Below, piece by piece: positions 18,358 through 26,867 of a DNA stretch of 64,000 nucleotides (position 1 is its first letter; the number at the start of each line of letters is the position of its first letter). The DNA lies in the NCBI GenBank assembly GCA_016710275.1, contig JADJXS010000001.1, positions 1,488,001 to 1,552,000 on the forward strand, written 5' to 3'. The position numbers and the translations under genes were made by a program. The notes under the pieces were generated by a model that had not been told where the DNA came from, did not search any database, and saw nothing but the letters and a program-made list of their open reading frames with translations. This DNA is from Phycisphaerales bacterium (GTDB lineage: Bacteria > Planctomycetota > Phycisphaerae > UBA1845 > Fen-1342).

Positions 18358-19260
18358 CTATTCCCACGAACCCGCCGGCGTCCGCACCGGCGGGTACACC
18401 GTGCGAATCGCCGTCAGGATCGTGCGCGTCGAGGGCGTCTTGTTCAGTGTGTAGAAGTGAATCCCCGGAGCACCGCGCTGCAGCAGTTCCAGGCATTGGG
18501 CCGTCGCATGCGCCACTCCCTGCGCGGTCACCGCCGCCGGATCGCCCGCCAGCCCGCGCAGCTCGTGCAGCAGCAGCGGCGGGATCGACGCCCCGCACAT
18601 CTGCGTGAAGCGCTCCACCTGCGCCACGTTCGTGATCGGCATGATGCCCGGGATGATCGGCACGCCGATCCCCGCCGCCCGTGCCCGCGCCACGAAGTCA
18701 AAATAGCGCTGGTTGTCGAAGAAGAGCTGCGTGATCAGAAACTCGCAGCCCGCATCCACCTTCCGCCGCAGGTGGTCGAGGTCCGATTCCAGGCTCTCGG
18801 CCTCGACGTGCTTTTCCGGGTAGCACGCCCCCGCCAGGCAGAAGCGGTATCCCGAACGGATGAACCCCGCCAGTTCGCTCGCATAGCGAAACCCCTCCGG
18901 GTGCGGCGTGAAAGTCGCGTCCCCCTTCGGCGGGTCGCCGCGCAGCGCCAGCACATTTTCCACCCCGCATGCCGCCAGCCGCGCCAGCACCCCGCGCAGC
19001 TCCTCCCGGGAGGAGCCGACGCACGTCAGGTGTGCCATCGCCTCGATGCCGAATTCGCGCCGGATCTGCCCGACCAGTTCGATCGTGCGGTCGCGCGTGC
19101 TGCCACCGGCGCCGTACGTGACCGATACATACGTCGGCCGCAGCTCGCGCAGCGACGCGATCGTCGTCTTCAGCGCGTCAATCCCGGCCTCATCCTTCGG
19201 CGGAAAGAACTCGAAGGAGATGCTCGGGCGGCCGGTGGATAGAAGTTCGCGGATGCGCAT
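18358..19260 (-). CDS. metF: Methylenetetrahydrofolate reductase
   Basis: MetF reduces methylene-THF to methyl-THF for methionine synthesis. From the ATG at 19258-19260 the 300-residue protein reads SISFEFFPPKDEAG (catalytic Glu), YVSVTYGAGGSTRD, AHLTCVGSS, ALRGDPP, FCLAGACYPEKH, FLITQLFFDNQRYF and PIIPGIMPI, all FAD/folate motifs of the family. Length is normal. It stands alone, upstream of pyrR on the same strand with 100 nt between. Confidence 0.96.
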   Translation of the reverse strand: MRIRELLSTGRPSISFEFFPPKDEAGIDALKTTIASLRELRPTYVSVTYGAGGSTRDRTIELVGQIRREFGIEAMAHLTCVGSSREELRGVLARLAACGVENVLALRGDPPKGDATFTPHPEGFRYASELAGFIRSGYRFCLAGACYPEKHVEAESLESDLDHLRRKVDAGCEFLITQLFFDNQRYFDFVARARAAGIGVPIIPGIMPITNVAQVERFTQMCGASIPPLLLHELRGLAGDPAAVTAQGVAHATAQCLELLQRGAPGIHFYTLNKTPSTRTILTAIRTVYPPVRTPAGSWE

Positions 19261-19430
19261 GGTGTACGCCGGATGCAACGGGTCGCGTCTGCGCGGTCGC
19301 GTCGGCCGACGCCGGCGCCGCGGGCGGGCTATCTTATGATCGGTCGGATCGGCCCGCACGCGCATCGGGGTTCGTACGCCCGAACGATCCGCTTCGGCCG
19401 ATGTGCCGGACACGCTTTCGTGGAGTTTGG

Positions 19431-20240
19431 ATGAACCCGTTACAGGCAGAATTTGCCCGTCGACGTGATCGCGGCGAGCGCGCCCTGCTGCCTTTCATCA
19501 CCGCCGGCGACCCCGATTGCGACACGACCATCGAAATCCTCACGCGCATCCCGCCGGATTCCTGCGCCTGCGTCGAACTGGGGATCCCCTTTTCCGACCC
19601 CATCGCCGACGGCCCGGTGATCCAGGCCTCCTTCGCCCGCGCGCTCGATTCCGGCTTCCGCGTCGCGAACCTGCTCGATGCCCTCCGCGCTGCGGGTCGC
19701 AGCATCCGGGTTCCGCTCGTGGCGATGGTCAGCTACTCGATCATCCACCGCCGCGGCGTCAGCCCCTTTGTCGAGCAGTTCGCCGCCGCCGGAGTCAGCG
19801 GCGTCCTCGCGCCGGACCTCGTCATTGAAGAGGCCGACGATCTGCGCACCGCGGCGAGCAACTCCGGCCTCAGCACCATCTTCATCGCCGCGCCCACGAC
19901 CGAACCGGACCGCCTGCAGCGCATCGCCGCCGCTTCCGACCCCTTCGTCTATCTCCAATCCGTCGCCGGCATCACCGGTGAGCGCACCGGCCTCCCGCCC
20001 GAGTTGCCCGCCGGAGTACAGCGCCTCCGCAGCGCCGGCGCGCGGGCCGTCTGCATCGGCTTCGGAATCTCGCGCCCGGAGCATGTCCGCGATGTCTGCC
20101 GCATGGCCGATGGTGCGATTGTCGGCAGCGCCCTCATCCGCCGGCTAAACGAGGCCGCCGCCCGCGGCGAACGCGGTCCGAGCCTCGCCCTGCAGATCGA
20201 GGCCGCCGTCCGCGACCTGGCCACCGGCCTGACCGGCTGA
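19431..20240 (+). CDS. trpA: Tryptophan synthase alpha subunit
   Basis: TrpA splits indole-3-glycerol phosphate and passes indole to TrpB. Motifs: LLPFITAGDPD, the catalytic glutamate in CVELGIPFSDPIADGPVIQ, LVAMVSYSIIHRRGV, GVLAPDLVIEEADDL, YLQSVAGITGER and GFGISRPEHV. The ATG at 19431 has GGAG 6 nt upstream. trpB is not adjacent, so the trp genes are dispersed. Length (269 aa) is typical. Confidence 0.96.
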   Translation: MNPLQAEFARRRDRGERALLPFITAGDPDCDTTIEILTRIPPDSCACVELGIPFSDPIADGPVIQASFARALDSGFRVANLLDALRAAGRSIRVPLVAMVSYSIIHRRGVSPFVEQFAAAGVSGVLAPDLVIEEADDLRTAASNSGLSTIFIAAPTTEPDRLQRIAAASDPFVYLQSVAGITGERTGLPPELPAGVQRLRSAGARAVCIGFGISRPEHVRDVCRMADGAIVGSALIRRLNEAAARGERGPSLALQIEAAVRDLATGLTG

Positions 20241-20273
20241 TTCCTCCCGTGCAGCGGGACCGATAGAGGGGGC

Positions 20274-21083
20274 ATGGAACTTCCCGAATTGGCCCGCCAC
20301 TGGGACGCTTTCGCGCGGTCAGATCCGCTCTGGGCGATCCTCACCGCCCCCGACACACGCGGCAACCGCTGGGATCCGCAGGCCTTCTTCGAAACCGGGC
20401 GACGTGAAATCGCCGGGCTTCTCCAGTTGCTGGAGGAACTGAGCCTCTCCCCGCAGCGCGGCATTGCGCTTGATTTCGGCTGCGGCGTCGGCCGGTTGTC
20501 GCAGGCGCTGGCCGGGCACTTCGAGCGCGTCGTCGGCGTGGACATCGCCGCCGGCATGATCGAGCGCGCCTGCCGGGAAAACCGCCACGGGCCGCGCGTC
20601 CGTTACATGCGAAATGAGCGCGGCGACCTGGCGTGCCTGCCGGATTCGGAATTCGACCTGGTCTACTGCAACATCGTCCTGCAGCACATGGAGCCGCGCT
20701 TCGCAAAGTCGTACATCGGCGAGTTCTTGCGCGTTTTGTCGCCCAATGGCGTCCTCTGCTTCCAATTGCCCGAACGCCGCGCGCACGCCGTCGATCCGCC
20801 CGCGCATCCGGCGTCCGCCCCGGCACACTCCGCTCGTCCGGCTGAGAATGCACACGCCGATACCGACGTGGCCGGCCCGTCCTGGCAGCCGCGGATGGAA
20901 ATGTGGGGCACGTCGCCGCACGAGGTCGAACGCTGGATTGCGTCAGCGGGGGGGGTGCTGGTCCGGCGCGTCGAGGACTCCGCCGCAGGCCCCGGCTGGC
21001 TCAGCCATCGCTACGTCGTCACGCGAATGGCTCATCCCCGCCACGCCCACAGCAGCACCGCCACCCCCAGCACGACGCGATAA
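20274..21083 (+). CDS. Class I SAM-dependent methyltransferase
   Basis: A 269-residue protein with the Rossmann motif I LDFGCGVGRLSQAL (66-79), acidic motif II VVGVDIAAGMIERA, and motif IV/post-I DLVYCNIVLQHMEPRF, as in methyltransferase families 11/25. After the core, a Pro/Ala-rich linker is followed by a C-terminal segment PRMEMWGTSPHEVERWI. The substrate is unknown. It lies 33 nt after trpA and its 3' end overlaps the convergent uppP gene by 52 nt. Confidence 0.85.
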   Translation: MELPELARHWDAFARSDPLWAILTAPDTRGNRWDPQAFFETGRREIAGLLQLLEELSLSPQRGIALDFGCGVGRLSQALAGHFERVVGVDIAAGMIERACRENRHGPRVRYMRNERGDLACLPDSEFDLVYCNIVLQHMEPRFAKSYIGEFLRVLSPNGVLCFQLPERRAHAVDPPAHPASAPAHSARPAENAHADTDVAGPSWQPRMEMWGTSPHEVERWIASAGGVLVRRVEDSAAGPGWLSHRYVVTRMAHPRHAHSSTATPSTTR

Positions 21084-21829
21084 ACGGCGAACGCCGTGAA
21101 TCGATAGCGCTTCACGAACTCGAGAAACCCGGCCACCACCAGCAGCGCCGTCGTAAACGCCGTCGCGCAGCCGACCAGCAGCAGCCCAGCCTGTTGACTT
21201 GTCATTTCGAAGGAGTGATCCAGCAGCGTTTTGACCGCCGCGGCAAACATCGTCGGAATCGCCAGGTAGAACGAGAACTGGGCCGCAACCCGCGGCGTCA
21301 GCCCCAGCGCCATCCCGCCCATGATCGTCGCGCCGGCCCGCGAAACGCCCGGCACCATGCTCAGCGCCTGAATCGCCCCGATCCAGAACGCCTGTCGAAG
21401 TGTGATGTCGTCGAGGTCCATCGCCGCTTCGCGCCGATAGCGCCGATCGATCCATTCCATGACGATCGCTCCGACGATCAGCGCGATCGCCGTCGGCACC
21501 GGCGTTTCCAGCGGATCGAGCCACTTCTTGAACAGCAGCGCAAGCACCACCGTCGGCAGCATCGCAACAGCCAGCTTCGTCAGCAGGTGCCGCCGCCATC
21601 CGCCGGCAATCGGCGCGAACACGCGGCGGCGCAAATCGCCCCCAAAAAGCACAATCACCGCCAGGATCGCCGCAAGCTGGCTGACCCACAGCAGCAGCGA
21701 CCACGGCGCTTCATCCGCCTGCACCCCCAGCAGATCGCCGACGATGATCAGGTGCCCGGTGCTGGAGATGGGCAGAAACTCGGTCAGCCCCTCGACGACT
21801 CCCAGAATCAGCGCGCGAATCGTGTCCAC
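21032..21829 (-). CDS. uppP: Undecaprenyl-diphosphatase
   Basis: UppP (BacA) dephosphorylates undecaprenyl diphosphate to recycle the peptidoglycan lipid carrier at the membrane. The 265-residue polytopic protein has the two signature motifs: GLTEFLPISSTGHLII near the N-terminus and SMVPGVSRAGATIMGGM in the middle, which form the active site with their Glu, Ser, Arg residues. It is separated from pgpA by 12 nt on the same strand, so it is probably the last gene of a pgsA-pgpA-uppP lipid set. Confidence 0.96.
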   Translation of the reverse strand: MDTIRALILGVVEGLTEFLPISSTGHLIIVGDLLGVQADEAPWSLLLWVSQLAAILAVIVLFGGDLRRRVFAPIAGGWRRHLLTKLAVAMLPTVVLALLFKKWLDPLETPVPTAIALIVGAIVMEWIDRRYRREAAMDLDDITLRQAFWIGAIQALSMVPGVSRAGATIMGGMALGLTPRVAAQFSFYLAIPTMFAAAVKTLLDHSFEMTSQQAGLLLVGCATAFTTALLVVAGFLEFVKRYRFTAFAVYRVVLGVAVLLWAWRG

Positions 21830-21841
21830 CTTCGGCTCCGG

Positions 21842-22396
21842 TCAGGGCAGAATCGCCGTCTGGTTCTGCGCGAGCCAATCCGCCAGCGCGGGTACGCGCC
21901 ACACCACCTGCGCAATCAGGTTGGCGTAAATCGCCGACGAGAGATCATCCAGCAGGATCCCCCAGCCGTGCGGCAGGCGCTCCAACTGTCGCCCGGGAGC
22001 GGGTTTCCACACGTCCAGCGCGCGAAACAGCACGAATTGAACGGCGAGCTGCATCAACCAGCCGGTGCTCAGCGCTGCAACGCCCGGCAGCGCCAGCATT
22101 GCCAGCCATTGCCCGGCAAATTCATCCAGCACAAACGGCTTGGGATCCTTGCGCCCGAATCGCGCGACCGCCCACGGCCCGAATGCCACCGACGCCCAGC
22201 AGGCCGCCAGGATTCCGCCCACAATCACGGCCTGCACAGCGCCATTCCCGCCGCCGCTCAGCCGCACGCCCGCGACCGCCGCAATCAGCAGCACCGCCGC
22301 CGCCAGCGACCCCCACGTCCCCGATGCGAATGGCGCAAACCCGCTCCCCAGCACGGTGACGCAGGCCGTACGGAAAAGCTCCGCCGCCCGGCTCAA
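21842..22396 (-). CDS. pgpA: Phosphatidylglycerophosphatase A
   Basis: PgpA removes the phosphate from phosphatidylglycerol phosphate. The 184-residue membrane protein has the family motifs GFAPFASGTWGSLAA and FVLDEFAGQWLAML plus the C-terminal HGWGILLDDLSSAIYANL. I chose the TTG at 22394-22396: it overlaps the pgsA stop (TTGA), has GAGGAG 8 nt upstream and gives a normal length; upstream in-frame sequence is pgsA in another phase. The preceding step, PgsA, is the gene immediately upstream, so two consecutive phosphatidylglycerol enzymes are coupled. Confidence 0.92.
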   Translation of the reverse strand: MSRAAELFRTACVTVLGSGFAPFASGTWGSLAAAVLLIAAVAGVRLSGGGNGAVQAVIVGGILAACWASVAFGPWAVARFGRKDPKPFVLDEFAGQWLAMLALPGVAALSTGWLMQLAVQFVLFRALDVWKPAPGRQLERLPHGWGILLDDLSSAIYANLIAQVVWRVPALADWLAQNQTAILP

Positions 22397-23130
22397 ACCG
22401 CCGCTCCTCGAACACGCGCCGCGTCGGCGGAATCCGCCTTCGATCGGCCCTGGGTGTTTGCGGATTGCAGGGGGGCGGGCGAGGCGCCAGGCGGCGGGGG
22501 CTTCGCCGGCAGGTTCGCCAGCGCCCCGCGCGAGAACAGCGCGCTCCAGCTTCGCCGTACATAGGTGATTGCAGACAGCGCCGTCACAATCGTCGTCACC
22601 CACACGCAGGTCTTGGCCAGCAGGATGAACCCCGGCTGATCGTGAAACCACGCCAGCACGCCCAGCACCGTACCGATCGTCGCCGACTGGACGACCATCT
22701 TGATCTTCCCCAGCCAGTCGGACGCGAAAGTCACCCCCCGTGACTCACTGTGCGCGCGCAGCGCCGAGACCAGCATCTCGCGCGTCAGGATCAGCACCAC
22801 CATCCACGGCTCGACGTAGGAGAGGCTCACCCGTTGAACCGGGTCATGGAAGTGATGGCTGGCCAGGTACAGGAACGCCCCGCAAACCAGCACCTTGTCC
22901 ACCACCGGGTCCACAATCCGCCCGAAGGTCGTGACCTGCCCCATGCGGCGGGCCAGGATGCCGTCCAGCGCGTCGCTCAGCGCCGCCACCAGAAACACCC
23001 AGAAGGCCGCCGCCAGCAGCCCGCGCTGGTCGGCAAACCGGCCGGCGTCCGTCCACGACAAAATCGCGAAAAACGCGATCGAGAGCAGCAGGCGGGCGAT
23101 CGTGATCTGGTTCGGAAGGTTGATCGTCAT
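22393..23130 (-). CDS. pgsA: CDP-diacylglycerol-glycerol-3-phosphate 3-phosphatidyltransferase
   Basis: PgsA makes phosphatidylglycerol phosphate from CDP-diacylglycerol. The CDP-alcohol phosphatidyltransferase signature DG-x2-AR-x8-G-x3-D-x3-D is visible as DGILARRMGQVTTFGRIVD followed by PVVDK. Several hydrophobic helices and the start LPNQITIARLLLSIAFF are typical. About 45 extra C-terminal residues are Ala/Pro-rich. pgpA begins within the stop codon. Confidence 0.95.
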   Translation of the reverse strand: MTINLPNQITIARLLLSIAFFAILSWTDAGRFADQRGLLAAAFWVFLVAALSDALDGILARRMGQVTTFGRIVDPVVDKVLVCGAFLYLASHHFHDPVQRVSLSYVEPWMVVLILTREMLVSALRAHSESRGVTFASDWLGKIKMVVQSATIGTVLGVLAWFHDQPGFILLAKTCVWVTTIVTALSAITYVRRSWSALFSRGALANLPAKPPPPGASPAPLQSANTQGRSKADSADAARVRGAAV

Positions 23131-23305
23131 CCGCGGTGCTGCCTGGAGGTTTCGGAGCGGCCGGGGGCAGTGTAAACCGCCCCCGGCACCCCCGCAAAGC
23201 CGGTTCGGCGGTGTTGCAGCACGGCCCGCCCCGCCGTATCATGCCCGATTCGAATGGACCCTGTTGCCCGGACCGCTTCGGCCGCGGCGTTGATTGAGGT
23301 GACCC

Positions 23306-23569
23306 ATGGCGCGCGAGTGCTACTTCCTCGGCAAGAAGACGACCTTCGGCAACCAGATCACGACCCGCGGCAAGGCCAAGTACCTCGGCGGCGTCGGAAA
23401 GAAGACCACCGGCATCACCCGCCGGAAGTTCAAGTCCAACGTGCAGAAGGTGCGGGCCGTGATCGATGGCAAAGTCTGCCGCGTTCGCGTCAGCGTCAAG
23501 GCCATTCGCATGGGCCTGATCGTCAAGCCGCCGCGTCGCGTCCGACCGGATGCCGCGACCGCCGACTAA
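23306..23569 (+). CDS. rpmB: Ribosomal protein bL28
   Basis: An 87-residue basic protein starting MARECYFLGKKTTFGNQIT, with TGITRRKFKSNVQKVRAVIDGK and VRVSVKAIRMGLI, the standard bL28 pattern of the large subunit. GAGGTGA lies about 5 nt upstream of the ATG. It stands alone; the usual partner rpmG is not adjacent. Confidence 0.96.
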   Translation: MARECYFLGKKTTFGNQITTRGKAKYLGGVGKKTTGITRRKFKSNVQKVRAVIDGKVCRVRVSVKAIRMGLIVKPPRRVRPDAATAD

Positions 23570-23744
23570 CTCAAGGGCTCCCCATTCGTTCGCGGTCCGG
23601 CGGCCGCCCTCGATCGAATCCGGCCGGCACGCCCGTCCCGCAATGAAGTCTCGATCGGCCCGCAGCTTCCGTCTCGGCGGGCGACCAGCGGCTCTCTATC
23701 CGGCCTGAGCATGTCCTATTGAGCTTTGACGCGGACTGCGCCTG

Positions 23745-24101
23745 ATGACCCGCCCAACCGACCCTCCCGGCACAGGGCCCACCGGTTACCCGCCCGATTC
23801 CGCCGTGACCCCCGAACAGGTGCGGCGCGTCGCGAAGCTGGCCCGGCTCGCCCTCTCTGATGCCCAGGTCGCCGACCATGCCGCCAATCTGGCGCGAATT
23901 CTCGCCTATGTGCGCCAATTGGACGAAATCGACGCCGAGGGCGTCGAGCCGCTCCTGCACCCCGTGGCCCTGGAAGCTCACCTGCGGCCGGACGAGCCGA
24001 TCACCGGCCTGACACAGTCTCAGGCATTGGCAAACGCCCCGGAGCAGGAGCGCGGCTGTTTCCGGGTGCCGGAAGTGCTGGATCAGACGGGCGGGGCCTG
24101 A
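23745..24101 (+). CDS. gatC: Asp-tRNA(Asn)/Glu-tRNA(Gln) amidotransferase subunit C
   Basis: GatC holds together the GatAB amidotransferase that converts mischarged Glu-tRNA(Gln) or Asp-tRNA(Asn). The 118-residue protein has VTPEQVRRVAKLARLALSD, the helix ARILAYVRQLDEIDAEGVEPL and the C-terminal LRPDEPITGL and GCFRVPEVLD tail motifs. About 20 Pro-rich residues precede the core. gatA and gatB are not in the window. Confidence 0.95.
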   Translation: MTRPTDPPGTGPTGYPPDSAVTPEQVRRVAKLARLALSDAQVADHAANLARILAYVRQLDEIDAEGVEPLLHPVALEAHLRPDEPITGLTQSQALANAPEQERGCFRVPEVLDQTGGA

Positions 24102-24115
24102 CTGCCCGGCTGGCT

Positions 24116-24138
24116 ACCCGCCTGACGCATCGGCGGGT
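24116..24138. terminator. Hairpin between convergent gatC and the carbonic-anhydrase-like gene
   Basis: ACCCGCC (24116-24122) and GGCGGGT (24132-24138) form a 7-bp stem, 15 nt past the gatC stop. It could serve both strands; no long T-tract. Confidence 0.4.
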
Positions 24139-24188
24139 TGAGCTTCGCCCCCGCGAAAATCCCCCTCGATTCCCTCGCGCCGGCCCCG

Positions 24189-24653
24189 TCACACTTCCAC
24201 CGGCTCAAACACCACGCGATCCTCCACCAGCCGGGCGAAGTACGCGGAAATGTCCTCCAACCCCGTGACGCGCTGCACGAACGCGGTTGCACGGACGAGG
24301 TCCGCCCGCTGCACCAGCTCCATCCGGCGACCGTCAAGATCGAGCCGCGCGGAGTAGAAGGCGCAGTTGTGATGGGCGATCAGCACCACCCGCTTGAGCG
24401 CATGGGCCTCCACCAGGAACTTCAGCTCGTCGATGACCCCCTGTTCCTCCAGGTGGGCCTGCGGATGGCCGGCCAGGCACGCCGGCCCGCCGGGCAGCGC
24501 AACGCGGTCATACCGCGGCAGCATCAGTCCCTGTTGCAGGAACTCGTCAAAATGCGCACCGACGCGCCCGTCGGAGCAGTAGACGGCCGCGGCGTGGATT
24601 CGCGCGCCCTCGTACGGCACGCGGCACTCATAGGGCTTTCGTGGAGCTGTCAT
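24189..24653 (-). CDS. Small beta-carbonic-anhydrase-like protein
   Basis: A 154-residue protein with the zinc-ligand pattern of beta-carbonic anhydrases: Cys26-Ser-Asp28-Gly-Arg30 and His94-x2-Cys97 (IAHHNCAFY). The Asp/Arg dyad next to the first cysteine is kept. At 154 residues it is shorter than the usual 190-230 and the rest of the fold is divergent, so it may be a carbonic-anhydrase-like sensor or an unrelated zinc enzyme rather than a CO2 hydratase. It is a single gene converging on gatC. No signal peptide, so cytoplasmic. Confidence 0.72.
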   Translation of the reverse strand: MTAPRKPYECRVPYEGARIHAAAVYCSDGRVGAHFDEFLQQGLMLPRYDRVALPGGPACLAGHPQAHLEEQGVIDELKFLVEAHALKRVVLIAHHNCAFYSARLDLDGRRMELVQRADLVRATAFVQRVTGLEDISAYFARLVEDRVVFEPVEV

Positions 24654-24793
24654 GCCACGATTCTACGGCCCAAATCGCTGCCGGAGGGCGATTCAGGTGC
24701 CAAATCGTCTCCGGCCGGTCGCAGGCTGCGAACGGCTGTCTGCCATGCCGGGCGTCGCGCGCGATGCCGGGTCTTGGGTGCCACGGCGACGGC

Positions 24794-24903
24794 GGATTTT
24801 GGGTGCCATGGCGGACTCCGGGTGCCACGTCGATTTGGGTGCCATGCCGGATTTTGGGTGCCATTCCGGATTCTGGGTGCCATTCCGGATTCTGGGTGCC
24901 ACC
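24794..24903. repeat. Tandem repeat, 19-bp unit, six copies
   Basis: Units of the form GGATTYTGGGTGCCATTCC follow each other from 24794 to 24903 (one unit of 17 bp, last unit partial), with a more diverged unit just upstream. Later units are nearly identical, earlier ones diverged. No spacer, so not a CRISPR array. Confidence 0.85.
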
Positions 24904-25315
24904 TATATGAAGGCGAATGTCAACAGACTTTCCCCGCGGACGCACCAAAATCGTGACCTTCGCAGGGGCGCCCCATGATTCGGCCAAGCACTGCCGACGC
25001 GATCCGCGCCGACGGCTGCGACTGCCTCCATCATTCCCTCGCGTCACTCGTCCAAACCACACAAGCCGCATTGTCCTTGGCAGCCATCCTGCTTCATCAC
25101 GCAAACCGTGGCGGTCAAAATAACGCCGCCCAGGCACCTATTCGGGACTCTCAAATGAGGTCCATCAGGATGGTCGAGCGTGGCAAACGTACTGCGGGTT
25201 CATTCATGTCGCGAGAACTGCGGATCGCCTGCGATCCCGTTCAATGGCACCCTCGGAACTCCGCACGCACGCAAAAGCCGACAACGCCGCTCGCTTGCGA
25301 CGAGCCGCGAATCGT
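24904..25315. other. Gene-free stretch beside the IS110-type remnant
   Basis: About 410 bases between the 19-bp tandem repeat and the 3' end of the transposase remnant. Open frames here have no homology or ribosome sites. It may include the right non-coding end of the element; no terminal inverted repeats are expected in this family. Confidence 0.5.
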
Positions 25316-26385
25316 TCAGGAAACCGTCACCGGCTCCAACAGCGCCGCGATCCGATCGCAACGGTACTCGCCGCCGCTTTTCCACATGCCCCACAACACC
25401 GCCGTCTGCAGCCGAGCCACATTGCGGCGTGCCATGCGAGCCGTCAATCCATTCTTCACCCACCTCTCATGCAGACGCGAAAACTCGCCGTCGCCGCCGA
25501 TGGCGTTCATCGCCGCGCCCAGCACGGCACTTTTCAGCACACGATTCACCTGGTTCGGAACATGCAACGTCACCGATCCGCCGCTGCCGCGCCGGCACAG
25601 CCCGATGCCGACATACTTCCACACCGCGGCCTTGCTGCGAAATCGCCAGGGCGTGTCCAGAAACGCGAAGAACGTCGCGCGCGGATCGGGCCATAACCCG
25701 GCAGCGACTGAAAACGCGCGATCTCGGGATAGGCTTTCGACAGTTTGAGCACGCCGCTCGCAGCACCATCGCCTGCGTCACGGCCGCCTGATAGCCGTCA
25801 AGCAGCGTCTGGAAGTCGTCGCGCACCGCCTTGCGTTTGGGCAGTTGCTTGAACACGGCGGCGGTGTCTTCGGCAAAGTCGCTCTCGCGGATCATCACGC
25901 CGTAGAGCCGCGCCTGGGCGATCACGCGATTGGCTTGGCGGACGCGGTTGCGGATGCGGTCGTGATAGAGCGCGATGCGCCGTTTGAAAATGACGCGCTC
26001 GAAGCTCTCGGGGTGGTGCACGAACCTGAGGAATCCGCCGCGCGCGAGCTGGGCCAGCTTGAGCGCGTCGATGGGGTCGTCTTTTTCGTCGTCCTTGGCG
26101 ACGAGAGCGTTGCGGCGTGGGTCGCAGATGCACGCATTCGCCGCACTCGGTGAGGCCGCGCATGAGCCAGTCGGCGAGCGATCCTTCTTCGATGATGACG
26201 GTTCGGGGCTTTTTGACTTTTTGGAGAGCGGCGAGCACATCGGGGATGGTGGTGTTGCAGCGTTGAGAGGCGATCCGTTTGCCGGCGGGCGAGACGGCGG
26301 CGAGTTCGGTGAACTTGCAGTGAACGTCGAGCGCGACGATTCGCTGGTTGGGTTCGATAGCTGGCTGCGTTGGATTAGAATGCAT
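25316..26385 (-). pseudogene. IS110-family transposase remnant, at least three frameshifts
   Basis: The start ATG (26383-26385) has AAGGAG 6 nt upstream. The N-terminal DEDD domain begins RIVALDVHCKFTELAAV. The frame breaks near 26150; the next frame carries CDPRRNALVAKDDEKDDPIDALKL, here split by wording: CDPRRNALVAKDD then EKDDPIDALKL, a hallmark of IS110 transposases. It breaks again near 25750, where LSKAYPEIARFQSLPGYGP begins the C-terminal Transposase_20 domain, and once more near 25690, after which VWKYVGIGL leads to the end at 25316. All domains are present in order, so the copy is old only in frame, not in length; indel errors in the assembly are an alternative. Family members insert by a bridge-RNA-guided mechanism without terminal repeats. 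Confidence 0.85.
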
Positions 26386-26547
26386 GAAGGGCTCCTTGTG
26401 CGGGTAGTTCCTTATGGCGTCAGACTGAACGCCCCGCAAGGTGCCCCGCTTCATACATCTTCATGTCGCCGGCTCTGCGTCGGCATGCTTCCTGGTATCG
26501 TCGGGTGACTGTGTGGGGTGACATTGTGGGGTTGGATTTCTTGGGTG

Positions 26548-26579
26548 GCATGCTTTCGCTGTACTCAGCGTAAGCATGC
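26548..26579. repeat. REP-like hairpin, identical 32-nt copy also at 55115-55146 (inverted)
   Basis: GCATGCTTTCGCTG and CAGCGTAAGCATGC form a 14-bp stem with one mismatch and a TACT loop. The complete 32 nt recurs exactly, in reverse complement, at 55115-55146, with the preceding GGGTG also shared. A diverged relative lies at 30376-30407. Confidence 0.88.
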
Positions 26580-26639
26580 TCTTCGCCCCTAACGCGCTCG
26601 ATCGCCGCATGTCTTCGCCCGTAGGGCGCACGTTCGTTG

Positions 26640-26659
26640 CCAGGGCCTTCAGGCCCTGG
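26640..26659. repeat. Perfect palindromic hairpin
   Basis: CCAGGGCCT-TC-AGGCCCTGG, a 9-bp stem. Part of the same hairpin cluster as 26548-26579. Confidence 0.6.
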
Positions 26660-26717
26660 ACTGGATTGCCCTCCAGCCGCACCGCCGCCGCTCGCCGCGA
26701 AAAAATCCGGGTTTTTC

Positions 26718-26745
26718 TTGCATCCGCCTGATTCGGTGTGATAAT
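26718..26745 (+). promoter_or_regulatory. Candidate sigma70-type promoter for the exported-protein pair
   Basis: TTGCAT (26718-26723) and GATAAT (26740-26745) with a 16-nt spacer, about 120 nt upstream of the ATG at 26868, in an AT-rich patch. Confidence 0.45.
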
Positions 26746-26867
26746 TCAGACAGGGTGCAGATTGGACGTGTGACGACCGCGGCTCCCGCCGTCGGTCTAA
26801 CTCCTGCTGTGACCCGCAACTTTCCGCGCCGCCCCGACCAGCGGCGCACTTTCAGGGAGGATGTGAC

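Larger units (their letters stand above)
26386..26867. other. Gene-free stretch with hairpins and promoter upstream of an exported-protein gene
   Basis: 480 bases without a gene. The first part may belong to the non-coding left end of the IS110-type element. It then carries three hairpins (26548-26579, CGCCC-GTA-GGGCG at 26616-26628, and 26640-26659) and a promoter-like pair, listed separately. Confidence 0.6.

Noticed and set aside
24794..24903. Possible CRISPR array
   Set aside because: The 19-bp units follow one another without spacers and no cas gene is near.
25316..26385. Programmed frameshifting in the IS110-type transposase
   Set aside because: At least three changes of phase at sites without slippery heptamers; IS110 transposases are normally read from a single frame.
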